Part shown: positions 34,500 to 45,330 of the stretch, piece by piece
Layout: every line of letters starts with the position of its first letter
How positions within the stretch are numbered: the first letter of the stretch is position 1
Assembly (NCBI GenBank): GCA_003117195.1
Contig: BDSI01000044.1
Span: 251,952-315,951, forward strand
Direction of reading: 5' to 3'
Source: Eudorina sp. 2006-703-Eu-15
Lineage: Eukaryota > Chlorophyta > Chlorophyceae > Chlamydomonadales > Volvocaceae
DNA: 64,000 bases
The notes under the pieces: generated by a model
What the model saw: the letters and a program-made list of their open reading frames with translations, nothing else
Databases searched by the model: none
Told to the model about the DNA's origin: nothing
Made by a program: the position numbers and the translations under genes

Positions 34500-34995
34500 C
34501 AGCTATGGCAACAATAGCTGCTGTTGTACTTTGCTTCAGCCGTCAGAATGTGGCATGACAGGCAGGCATGGCAGCAGCAGGGCTCGATGGTACACAGTGT
34601 TACGACTTGTCTACGTGAACTCCCCACCACAGGAAGTGGTGTGCGGGTTTTCAGTTTGCGAAGTTGCTGCCCGAATCAAAGATGTCAGGACCGCCTCAAT
34701 ATGTCACAAAGCTGTAGACGACACAGACAATGGGACAGACACTGGCATTCTGTCCAGAGATTGGCGGTTCGAATCCCCGCCCCCTCACCGCCGTGTGATT
34801 AGGCGGGTCTGGCGCGGTTGCCAGGAGAGGCAATCCTGGCGCGCTGGTAACCTGGTGTAGTGGCCGGTATGGCTGCGTGACCCCTCCCCCCCGGGTGATG
34901 GAGGATGGGTGCGCAGTCCTTGGTAGGGGTTGATGAGACGAGGCGCCTACGAGCTATCTGGGCCCCTACAGCAATCAAACATCATCATAAAACAG
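34500..34995 (+). mobile_element. Possible tRNA-derived SINE
   Basis: An exact pol III box B (GGTTCGAATCC) lies at 34766-34776. A weak box A-like TGGGACAGACACTGG lies about 36 nt upstream. A 3' region ends in CATCATCATAAAA near 34995. The segment cannot be folded into a full tRNA because the T-stem does not pair cleanly. Boundaries are guesses; no target-site duplication was confirmed. Confidence 0.33.
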
Positions 34996-36689
34996 AATAT
35001 TTGGAGCTAAAGCCAGTCATCGACACATCCAGAAAAAAACAGAAGAAGGGTGCACGCTTGTGCACACAATGAGCCACTATCCAGTGGCCACCATTCAAGG
35101 CTGCAAAACCCGCGATCGGTGCTCCCGTGCGGCCGGCTCCTCGTCACATGTCCCCAGCCGCGCGCCTGGCTGCTGAGCGTGCCATGCCATGCCACGCTGA
35201 CCATCCGGGTACTGACGTGGCGGTTACCTGTCTGGCCGGTTGCCTGGCGGCACCGCTGGCTGGGAGACAGGCGCAAGGGGGGCACGTGCACGTGCACGTC
35301 AGTAGTCCGAATCCATGTTCGATCTGTTACGAACTGATTTTTCGTTGGTAATACAAAGACAAGACGGCCGCCCCCCCACCCCTCTCTCACCCTCTCCCTC
35401 ATCCCTCATTTTGGACATGTTTCCCAAAGTGTGGCCGTCCTTCTCCACCGTGTGTCAATGGACATGCCGTCGTCCTACATGACCCTGGTCTCCATCACTA
35501 CTGGCCCGACGAGCCCGTTGATCCGTCCATCCTTGAGCTTTATTGCGCTCTCTCAAGGCCCAAGTTTGTGATGACGTCTATTGCCGTGCTCGTCGACCTC
35601 GTAATGACGGAATGACGCCATAAAACGAATATGGTACGGAATCGCGCCACAACCGCCACAAGGCACAAGCCGACGGTTCCATCTGTCCGCGCGCAAACGT
35701 TTATGAAAGAGGCAGTCATACGGTGTTCAGAAACGATGTCAAAATTCCTTATGGTTTGGGTATGGCCAAAACCGAGGCTGTAGGCACGGGTTGTCGCTTG
35801 TCGGCACACGTACGGGACAAGGCGCAGGCCGCACATACATCACCCGGCGCGCACGCGTTGTTCATCATAATTTCATATGAAAGTGACTAAGGTAACACGC
35901 GAATCTTTTTGCAAGTTGCTTTCATGCTAGCGACCGTCGCTCTCGCGTCATCTCGCCGCCTCGACGGCAGCGATCACCGAAACCCACATACAGCGCCGCG
36001 CAGCGCCGCCCAGGAAGAGCGACACGGAGAAGGCGCTGAAGACGGCGGCGGCGGTGACGGAGGTGCGCTGCCAGCCATTTCTGCAGGTGTCGTGCAGTAG
36101 TGCAGTACACTTGAGCACGCTGCTCATTAAACCCATTATTACTGAAAACGTCCTGTTCCGAACGAAGAGGCCCCCAAGTAAGTACAGTAGTACACAGCCG
36201 TCCACCTAACCTTGCGCGGGGCTGCACCGGGATTGCAGACATTATTTCCCCCGCCCTCCCCCGGCCGCCCTCGACGCCCCCTCGTTCAATTGTGCGCAAC
36301 GGCCGCCGCAAAGCCACAAAGCGTAATTTCTTAACCTGCGTATGCTTTCCGATAGTCGCCTTGACCAGCAGCTGCAAGTACCCTATCGTCGACGATTCTA
36401 CAGGATGCACCGGACAATAATTCCCGGACACCCTGCGCGACTTAAGTAATGTTTACAGTTTTCAGGGGTGCGCAACGATACCGGTACCCCGGCGGAGGGT
36501 CGGCATGCCGATTGCCGAAGCCGGTGTCCAAAGGAGCCCCGGTGCACACAGCCGCGGGGTGCACACAGCCGCGGGGTGCACTGTAACATAACATTATTAA
36601 TACTAGTAGCCGCAGGATCCCCCCTGCCCTCGTGCGCGCAGGTGCGTGCTCCGGAATGTAAGGTACCGTTAACAGCACTAGAGCGCAAC

Positions 36690-36809
36690 TACACTAGCAA
36701 CAACGGCAACAACAGCAACCGCAATACGGTTACGGTAACGGTTACACTAAAACCGCAGCAATAACAACAGCATCAGCAGCACCAACATCAGCACCAACAT
36801 CAGCAACAA

Positions 36810-36866
<57 letters not shown>

Positions 36867-36875
36867 AAGCAGCAA
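36690..36875 (+). repeat. CAG/CAA and GGTAAC-type repeats
   Basis: CAACGGCAACAACAGCAACC-like units lead into (GGTTAC)n at 36724-36748, then a (CAG)n/(CAA)n tract to about 36875. It is non-coding as far as I can tell. Confidence 0.9.
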
Positions 36876-37019
36876 CAGGAGGCCCTCCCCGCCCGGCGGC
36901 GCTCCACACACCAGGACAACAGGCGCCGCGGTTCAACAACATCCGCTGGACTCACCCAAACCGCTCCCGATCTAAAGTCCCTGCCAAGAAACGCGTGCGC
37001 CGTACTGAATGAATGGACG

Positions 37020-37024
37020 TTACA
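37020..37024 (-). terminator. Candidate poly(A) signal TGTAA for LACS
   Basis: TTACA on the + strand, about 455 nt past the LACS stop in its sense direction. Confidence 0.4.
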
Positions 37025-37476
37025 GCGGATCCCAAAAAGGGATCAACGGTGTATACCAGGGCGAGCCCCAGCAGAGCCGTACTGTCCCCGAAGAGGTGCC
37101 GGTGCTGCCCATCAGGGTACAGGTCGCACGCGGCACCTCGGGGTGGGCTGGGCACCTGTCTGCATCGTACGACAGGTCTGTTCGTACAGGAAAGGACCAA
37201 AAATGGAGCGCGGGCAGGACGGCTGCCCGCCCGCCCTTCCCGAGGTCCCACGAGCTGCCGCGTGTACGGAAGCAACAGGTTGTGTGGACACATGGGTCAA
37301 GAGGTGACAGCCGAAACCTCCTCAGCCGAACAATTTAAAATGATAGAACAAGCAACATACATCCATTCCAGCACGACGACGAGCCGAAAGGGATGACCTG
37401 TGTATGTCGTGTGTTGCTTAGGCGTCCTTGGGCTTATTGTCCGCTCGTCCACGCAGCTCGTCCAGCCACGTGGCCC

Positions 37477-40400
37477 TCACTTGTGCTCCAGCTGCTCGTA
37501 CATCTCGTCCACCTCCCGCCGGAACCGCCGCATCAGCGCCGCGCGGCGCAGCTTGAGCGTCGGTGTCAGCAGGCCGTTGTCGGGCGTGAAGGGCTCCGGA
37601 ACCAGGTGTACGGCCCGTACGATCTCGAAACCGCGCAGGTGGTTGGCGCGGCCGACTTCCTGTGTGCGGTACCGATTCAGGGAGGTTGCCCGGAGCAGTG
37701 AATTCAAAGAAAATTCAATAAAAGTAAACACGGGCTCCCACGCGGAACCCCCGCCACCTGCCGATGTCACCTACCGCCCTCCGCGCATGCCCTCTTAATT
37801 TGCCCCTCCCCCGCGGGGGCCCCCCACCTGCAGCTGCTGCAGCACCGCCGCCACTACCCGCGGGCTCCGACACAGCGACCCCACCACCGTGGGCGCGTCC
37901 ACTCCCGGACCGCCGCCGCCTCCGACGTCCGCCTCCGGCCCGCTTCGGCTCACGGGCATCCCCGCCTCCTCCGCCAGACGACCCGCGCCGTAAGAAGAGG
38001 ACGACGACTCCGCCGCGGGAGCGGCGGCGCCGCCGCCGCCGTGCTGCTGCCGCTGCGGCTCTGCCGCTGCCGCTGCTTCCACCGGGCCCGCCGGCTCGGC
38101 GGCGGCGGCGCCGCCGCCGCCGCTCCCGCCGCCGCTGGCGGCCGCCACCGGCTTCAGGTCGACCCTGCCCGCCAGCGGCAGTATCTTGTGGCGGTGCGGC
38201 ACTGCCACCGCCACCAGGCAGCTCCGGCGGCTGTCCCCAGCCACCCAGATCTGCTCCAGGGTGTCCGCCTCGCCGTACACCGACTCGAGTCGCTCGGGGC
38301 TGATGTACTCACCTGGGGGAAGCGGGTGGGGTACAGGTCGGACCCACGGGATGATCATCAGTGTGGCACATCCGTATGACGATCACGAGACCCATGGGTC
38401 GGCCGGCCGCACCCTCCACCCACCAGGCCACCACTCACCCTGGCTGAGTTTGAACATGTTCTTGATGCGGTCCACGATCTCAACGGTGCCGTCCGGCCGC
38501 AGAGCCGCGATGTCGCCGGTGCAGAACCAGCGGCCGACCCGTGGGTCGGTCCCCTCCGGTACGGGCGGGGACTCCTCCGGCGGCACGTTCCCGGGATCCG
38601 GCACCAGGGCCTCCCGCGTCAGGTCAGGTTGGCCGTAGTAGCCTTACGGTGGTGGGTAAGGGGTAAGGGGGTGGGGCTTTGTGTACTGCTGCTGTACGAG
38701 TACGAGTACGAGTACGAGTACGAGTGCGGGTAGGGTGCGGGTAGGGTGTGGCATGTTCCAGCTCGATCCGCTGCAGCTTGAGACCCAGTGGGGGTGCACA
38801 CCCTGACACGATACGATACAGGATGCAGGGCCCCGCCGACCCACCGACCCACGCACCCACGCACCCACCCGTGAACATGCAGGGCCCCCTCAGCAGCAGC
38901 TCCCCCGCCGGCAGCTCGCACTGCTCCCCGCCCCCCTCCGCCAGGTAACCCATCTCGGGAACGGAGCGCAGACGGAACTCGGTGCCGGGCAGCGGAGGAC
39001 CCACGGAGCCTGCGGGGGGGGGGGGCCGGGGGGACATTCGGGGCGGGCGCGGGGCGGGGTTCGCGGGGTTGAGGTTGGCGGGGTTTGGAGGTTGGGGTTG
39101 GCGGGGTCGAAAAACCGGAGGCTCTGAGGTCGCACACCCCTACGGCAACTAACAACTAGCATCGTCACCTAGTACGGCAGTGCCGTGCCACTCTCGGCCC
39201 TCCTCGAGACCCATCCCTGCAGGCTAGCGATCTCTTCACAACTCGGCATCCGACCCGCCCCCCCGCAGTCCGCGCTGCCCCCCGGCGCAAGGGCGCGTTG
39301 ACGTAGCGACCCACCCGACCCAGCCGACCCCAGCCCACCCAGCTGCCGTACCGAACTGCTCCCAGCTGTACGGCTCCTGCATGAAGGACGCTGCGCAGCT
39401 CTCCGTGAGGCCGTACCCCTGCGACACGGGGCAGCCCAGAGTCACCCGGAGGAACTCCTCCACCCGACCGGACAGGGGGGCGCCGCCGCTGGTCACCAGC
39501 CTGGCCGCGGAGGGGCGGGGACAGGGAGGGGGGGGGAGGGGAGGGGAGAGGGGGGCGGAGCGTTGGGATGCCAGCTAGAGGAATGCGTATTGCGTTTCGA
39601 GGGCGACCCGTGGGCCGCTGCGGCGGCGAGGGGCAGGGTCACCGAGAGGCTATTCAGCCCCCCCAGCAAGGCAGCAATCCTTCCTCCCGACAGGCGTGTC
39701 ACAGCTATGCTGTGTGTCGTCGCAGGGGTACGGCCAAAGTGGCCGGATGGGCAGCTCCGGCCCCCGGTCCACCCCATCCTCGGATACGGGGGCTGACAAG
39801 TCAAGCCGGACAACAGCCGAACCGGACTAAGAGGGTCAACGGCCCCGCCCTCCTGAATATGTCTGCCAGTTTCCTATACGCCTCCCTTCCTATATTTCTT
39901 TTAGTCCCCTCCCGCACACCTACAGTACCTGGCTACCTGCTCCCTTCCCCCCTCCGCCCTCCCCCTGCCACACCCACCTCAGCTGCCCTCCCAGCCCCCG
40001 CCGGATCCGCCCGAACACGAGGCTGTCCAGGAAGCCCAGCCCCAGCCCCGGCTCCGACCCGCGGGGCGGTGGGCCAGCGGGGATGCCGCCGCCGCCATCG
40101 CCCGCCGGCACCGCCACCTCCGGTCCCGGTCTCCCGGTCTGAGGCCGCTGTTGGGAACCTGGCCGACAGCCCTCCGCTGGCCCCGCCTGTCCAGGCTCTT
40201 GTCCCTGTCCTTGTCCTTGTCCCTGTCCCAGGCCCAGGCCTAGGCCCACCGCCGCAGCCGCACCGGGGTCGGGCCGGCCCCAGGGCAGCAGCCCGCCCAG
40301 ACCCTGACAAAGCCGCAGGAGCAGCGGCGGCAGCGGCAGCCGCAGCGTCGGCGCGTCCGGCCGCGCGCCGCGCCGCAGCACCTCGAGCTTCCTGTCGTAC

Positions 40401-43400
40401 ATGGCTCCGAAGATGGTGCGGCGAAAGGAGTTGACCCGCGACAGACGGTGTTGCACCTGTGCGGATTGCATACCCAAATACGGCAGATACAGCCATGTCA
40501 CAGACATTTGTGCGCATTGCATCTTAATATATTTATACGGCCACATGTTCGTATCGTATCTTCATTGGTACAGCCGCCGCGCGGCCGGCTCCTCATTGGA
40601 GCTTCGGGCGCGTGCCCGCCCACCCACGTGTCGTACCGTTTCGTACACCTTGTCGTACACTCGGGGGACTCCGATGAAGACGGAGGGTCGCAACGCGACG
40701 GCGTCCTCCGCCACTCGCGCCACGTCCCCGAACCAGTAGCCGATGCAGGCGCCCGCCGCCAGGCACGTCTCCTCCGAAACCCTGTCGTAGATGTGCGCCA
40801 GCGGCAGGTACGACAGCAAGGAATCCCCCGGGCCCACCTTCTCGCTGTAGTACTCGAGTGCCCTGGCCAGACCCGCTACAGCCGCCACCACCGCCGAGTG
40901 GGGCAGTTGCACGCCTGCGAAGATGCAAGTCGTACACGGGAGTGTACGGTGTGTATGGCTGTGCGCCGTACCCGCCGTCCTCCACCGAACCTTGTGGTAG
41001 CTTGCAACTGCGTGTACTACAGTGACAACTGCTGATGTCTTCGAGCTGTCTGGGTGACTGTAACGGTTACAGTCGCCAGCACCGTACTGCACGGCTACGA
41101 TCAGATACGTACTCACCCTTCGGCTGCCCCGTCGTCCCACTTGTGTACATCAGGGTGGTTAGGTCAGTTGGTTGCGGCGGTTGCGGTGGCACGTCGCCTG
41201 CGCGGGCCCCGGCCTCCAGCAGCTCCGAAAACGACATGTACCGTACGTACGACGGTCCTTCCTGGCCGCCGCCGCCGCCGCCGTCCTTGCCAAATGGCGC
41301 GCCAAAGCTCGCGGCGCCGCTGCGACCGCTGGGCTCGGTGCCGCCGCCGGCGTCGGCGGCGGCGGCGCCGCCGCCGCCGCCGTGCCGGCGGCTGCCGTCG
41401 CCGCAGAGCACGCGCGCCAGCGCGGCCGCGCCGTCACTGGCGGTACGACTGGCGGGCTCCATGTGACCCATGGGTCGCGGTCCCCAGTGGACGAGCATCA
41501 GCAGCGGCGCCGTGACGTGCTGCAGCGCGGCTGTCGCGCTCTGAACCTTCTCCGACGCGACGAACAGGACGCGCGCGCCCGAGTGGTTGATGACAAATTG
41601 TACGGAGTCTCGTCCAAGCGTGTCGTACACTGGCACGCACACGTAGCTCATGCGGTTACAGGCCTGCGACCCGCGGGGCCCCAGAGCGGACGGACGAGAG
41701 TGGAGGCTGGACCCGAGGTCGGGGTTTCGGAGCGATTTTGGGCTACCCACGAGTTCACAACACCTAACCGGTGTATCCTTCATTCCATCTGTATCCTTGT
41801 ACGGCACCAGGCCGACGGGTGCAGGCGCGCAGGGACCCGGCCGCGTCAAGGCCCCTCCCGCCGCCACTCTTGCCCCACCCACCCGCCCGCCCGCCCACCC
41901 ACCCGCCCGCCCGCCCACCCGCCCACCCAATCGGCATCCACCCGCCCAACCGGCACCCACCCATCCGCCCGCCCGCCCAACCTGCAGCACCAGCATCCAC
42001 TCCGGCGAGTTGACTGCGTACACCGCCACTCGGTCGCCCGCCCGCAGCCCCGCAGCCGCCAGCGCCGCCGACAGTCGACACACCTGTGGCGGCGGCGGTG
42101 GGGAGGGTGAGGTTGGGGGTATAGGAAATTGGTAGACAAATTCAAACTGCGCTGCTGCCAGAGCTACGGTTCGACTGGAAACCATTTTGTGCAGTTCTCC
42201 AAGGAGGGAGCCTCTAGGGCGGGGGAGCCTCCCGGGGGGAGGAGCCTCCCGGGGGGTAGCCTCCCGGGGGGGAGCCTCCCGGGGGGTAGCCTCCCGGGGG
42301 GGAGCCTCCCGGGGGGTAGCCTCCCGGGGGGGAGCCTCCCGGGGGGTAGCCTCCCGGGGGGGAGCCTCCCGGGGGGTAGCCTCCCGGGGGGAGCCTCCCG
42401 GGGGTAGCCTCCCGGGGGGGAGCCTCCCGGGGGTAGCCTCCCGGGGGGGAGCCTCCCGGGGGGAGCCTCCCGGGGGGTAGCCTCCCGGGGGGGAGCCTCC
42501 CGGGGGGGGGGGGAGCCTCCCGGGGGGAGCCTCCCGGGGGGGAGCCTCCCGGGGGTAGCCTCCCGGGGGGAGCCTCCCGGGGGGTAGCCTCCCGGGGGGG
42601 AGCCTCCCGGGGGGTAGCCTCCCGGGGGGGAGCCTCCCGGGGGGGAGCCTCCCGGGGGGTAGCCTCCCGGGGGGGAGCCTCCCGGGGGGGGGGGGAGCCT
42701 CCCGGGGGGGGAACGGCTGCCGCCCTGCCCGTAGGCGCGCAGGTCAGCAAGGGAGGGTTGGGTCATAAGAGGACGCCGTACATGAGATTGCCGTACGAGG
42801 GCCGTACGAGCAAGGGGTGAGATGACGACCGTCCACTCGTGCCAACCACACACGCACAACGATATGTGGTGAGACCAGCTCGCGAGCTGCTGCTGGCAGT
42901 GGAGGCCTCCTACCTGCCGCTCCGCCTCGTCGTACGACATGAAGGTGTACGGCCCCGGCTTGCCCTCCGGGCTGACCTTCCGCCAGCCCAGGCAGGGCGC
43001 CCCGCCGAAGCGCGCCACGCTGTTGCGCCAGATGTCGTAGCAGGTGGTGGCGCCGAAGGGGCCCGGCGGGAAGCCGTCCTTGCTCCAGACGTGGCGGTAG
43101 ACGGGGCTGAGGGAGGGCCGGGCCCTGCCGCCCGCCCCCCTCGAGGCCCCGACGCCGGGCTCGACCTGCAAGGGGGGGCGGGGCGAAGTGCGACACGACA
43201 CCAGGGGCACCGCGCGACGGCGAGTGCGTCATCAGGCCGGTACGCGGTGGTTGGGTGAAGACGCGGGGGCGGTGTGCGGGGTGAGGTGAGGACGACGGAG
43301 GTGACGACGACGGAGGTGACGACGACGGAGGTGCGATGAGGCCGGGCACTGGGGCCCGGCGGGGGGGCGAGGGGTATCGGAAGTTGCCGCCGGGGTGCAC

Positions 43401-43770
43401 GTCGACCTCCAGGTAAGTGCGCATCAGGCCATCACCATCAGCCCATCATTACCCTCAGGGCCCGCCGGCGTGCGTCCGTTCCAAGGGTGGGCGCTAAGGC
43501 GGGCCATTCGGAGTCCCCACGGGCGGGTAGGGGGTAGCTGGGCGGGGGACTGGGGTTCGCCGGACGTACCTCGAACAGCCACTTGTAGCTCGGCCGCGGG
43601 GAGGACGGACGGGCCCCGGGGGGAGACGGAGAGGCCCCGGAGGGGGGTGCGCCTGCTGGCGTGCCGCCGCCTCCCGCCGGGTCTGTGGCTGCAGCGCCGC
43701 TACCGGGATTCGGAGCAGTGTGCTGGTCCGCGACACCTGTCGTGGCTCCCGCTCCCGTCGGGGCGGACAT
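37477..43770 (-). CDS. Long-chain acyl-CoA synthetase
   Basis: Eleven in-phase exons: 43770-43570, 43165-42914, 42083-41982, 41663-41117, 40914-40637, 40456-39978, 39500-39352, 39009-38869, 38642-38439, 38312-37828, 37659-37477; about 1006 residues. It activates long-chain fatty acids to acyl-CoA with ATP. Adenylate-forming motifs are in order: VPVYDTLG, the ATP loop YTSGTTGQPKG, YLPLAHIYDR, VSQGYGLTES, WFCTGDIA, DRIKNMFKLSQGEYISPERLE and the C-terminal NGLLTPTLKLRR. Typical LACS proteins have about 660-700 residues. The excess lies in low-complexity insertions: Pro/Ala/Gly after the start, a Gly-rich block in exon 4, a Gly/Gln-rich block in exon 6, and a Gly/Ala/Ser block in exon 10. The N-terminus lacks an obvious targeting signal. 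Which of the algal LACS paralogues it is cannot be decided here. Confidence 0.94.
39852..39880 (+). repeat. Intron repeat A, copy 5 (antisense)
   Basis: Plus strand reads TGAATATGTCTGCCAG, TTTCCTATACG inside LACS intron 39501-39977. It is the only copy lying antisense to its host gene. Confidence 0.7.
42117..42167 (-). repeat. Intron repeat A, copy 6
   Basis: Sense (minus) reads GCTCTGGCAGCAGCGCAGTT, TGAATTTGTCTACC, AATTTCCTATACCCCC. It ends about 33 nt before the LACS acceptor at 42083/42084. Confidence 0.9.
42205..42710 (+). repeat. GGGAGCCTCCCGGGGG minisatellite
   Basis: About 500 bp of a 15-16-bp unit (GGGGGGAGCCTCCC) alternating with a GGTAGCCTCCC variant, so the higher-order period is about 29-31 bp. 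Each unit contains the near-palindrome GGGAGCCTCCC. It fills much of LACS intron 42084-42913. Confidence 0.95.
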
Positions 43771-45330
43771 CTTCAAATGTGACGCAACCAACGCGCGCTG
43801 CGGATGCTGCTAATGCTGCGAATGCTGTTATGCTGCTAATGCTGTTATGCTGCTAATGCTGCTAATGCTGTTATGCTGCTAATGCTGCTATGCCGATACA
43901 GGGGATACCAAAACAACCACTGTAATTGGAAGTAAATGAATCGATACTTCGGTGTGGGTGGAGAGAGTCCTGAGGACTGTATGACTGGGAGCTGTGTGAG
44001 TGGAGGAGACGTTTGTCAAATGAGGGACAAGGACCCAAGGGTCGTTCTGACTGCGACCATTCACCTCGCCCCTCCTTGCCCGCCATCCAAGGCGAGACGG
44101 TTGCTCGATGTGTGCGGGTTAGCTTGGTTCGCTCTCTTATCGCCGCCGACGAAGGAAGTCGGAGTTCACGATAGACGGGATGGGCCGTGTCAGACACATA
44201 CAACGAAGGCCCAGAGGCCCATGCATCCAGCTGCGTAGGGATTTCAGGCCTTTATTTGTAGATATCTTTTTGCGCTTTTTCGCTTGCCTTGGCAAAAAAA
44301 TGTACATAGATAAATGCACCCATGCAGTGGGGCTCCGCAGTATGGTGGGTTGACCGTCGACAGCAGGATCCATTATTGAAACGTCGTCAATCTCTACTCG
44401 CCATGAGGACACGGCCTTCGCATCGGTCTGGATTAGAGCAAGCGCTGACCGGCAGCCCCCTGCAGCCGCGCGCAAAGGTTCCTTGCTGGCTCAATCGCAT
44501 CGTCCGGCTTGTTTCTGTTTACCGTACTTGCTTGCTGTCACGCACGCGCACGGCTCGACGGCTGGTGCGCACGACCTTGCAATTCACAAGCGTGGAAGCT
44601 GTCCCTCTTCGGCGCCGTGGAGCTTGTTGGGTCGCCGACTCAGCCGCCGCTGGCGGTGCTGTCCTGGCACGTCCTGGCTAGGGATGAAGGGAATGCGTTA
44701 TGGTGGCGAGATTCTACGATCGTATGGTTTCCCAAAAACCTTTGTCGCGTGCTCATTCTGGGATATTGTTTTTAACCCGATTACAGACGTGGCCATTGCA
44801 GGGCATCCTACGATTACCATTAAGCAACCGTCTCAAGTCTACTGTCTACTCAACATCTTTGACCTGCGAACCAGGCTCGATCGCTGATGTCCGAACACAA
44901 GAGTTTATAAGGCAGGAAAATTTCCCACGATCGCGGCAAGAAATGTGACCCGTTGGGCGAAAACACAACTGCCAACGGTGTTCGGTCGTGTCACGGGAAA
45001 CAATTGCGGAATTGACGATTCAGTAACCCTGTGGCCCTTCCTTGCAACCAAAAAGGTCGATGCTTCATTACATTGCATGGCCGCTGGAACCATGAAATGA
45101 CGAACGTTTTCATGTTTTTGCCTTGCCGAGGACCGCTGCGGCTTTGAAAAAATTATCCTATATTACCCATTATAATAAATATTGTTAGGATTTAAATCTG
45201 GCCTCAGCGCTTACTTTCGTAGGCCTGCAGGAAGCCTTGCGCGAGCCACACGCGAACCAGATCCGAGCTCCCGGCATTCACCAACCTTGATCACACCAAG
45301 GGATAAACGTTATAATCATTTGATCTATTT
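43771..45330. promoter_or_regulatory. Divergent intergenic region of LACS and the RNase gene
   Basis: 1.56 kb between two divergent ATGs. Next to LACS (43800-43895) is a degenerate TGCTGCTAA/TGCTGTTA repeat. The remainder is moderate-GC with no recognised exon; an AT-rich patch at 45146-45190 precedes the RNase gene. Promoter elements could not be pinned down. Confidence 0.4.

Larger units (their letters stand above)
33235..36960. other. Gene-poor lower-GC stretch
   Basis: Between the small ORF and the LACS 3' region I find no recognisable gene. It holds telomere-like repeats (34028-34052), a CTAG/CTAT-rich array (34187-34490), a SINE-like sequence (about 34500-34995) and a trinucleotide tract (36690-36875). 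A GC-rich patch at 35930-36090 encodes a hydrophobic minus-strand frame (TAAAVFSAFSVSLFLGG) that might be an exon remnant. Confidence 0.45.

Noticed and set aside
34763..34785. tRNA gene suggested by GGTTCGAATCC
   Set aside because: The T-stem does not pair with the downstream bases and no acceptor stem or anticodon arm could be built; a SINE-like element fits better.
42205..42710. Regular short repeats that could suggest a CRISPR array or a repeat protein
   Set aside because: The units are contiguous with no spacers, lie in an intron of a eukaryotic gene, and translate only to Gly/Pro/Arg strings.
44322..44948. Overlapping ORFs between LACS and the RNase gene
   Set aside because: No family recognised, frames overlap each other, and the stretch should contain the two divergent promoters.
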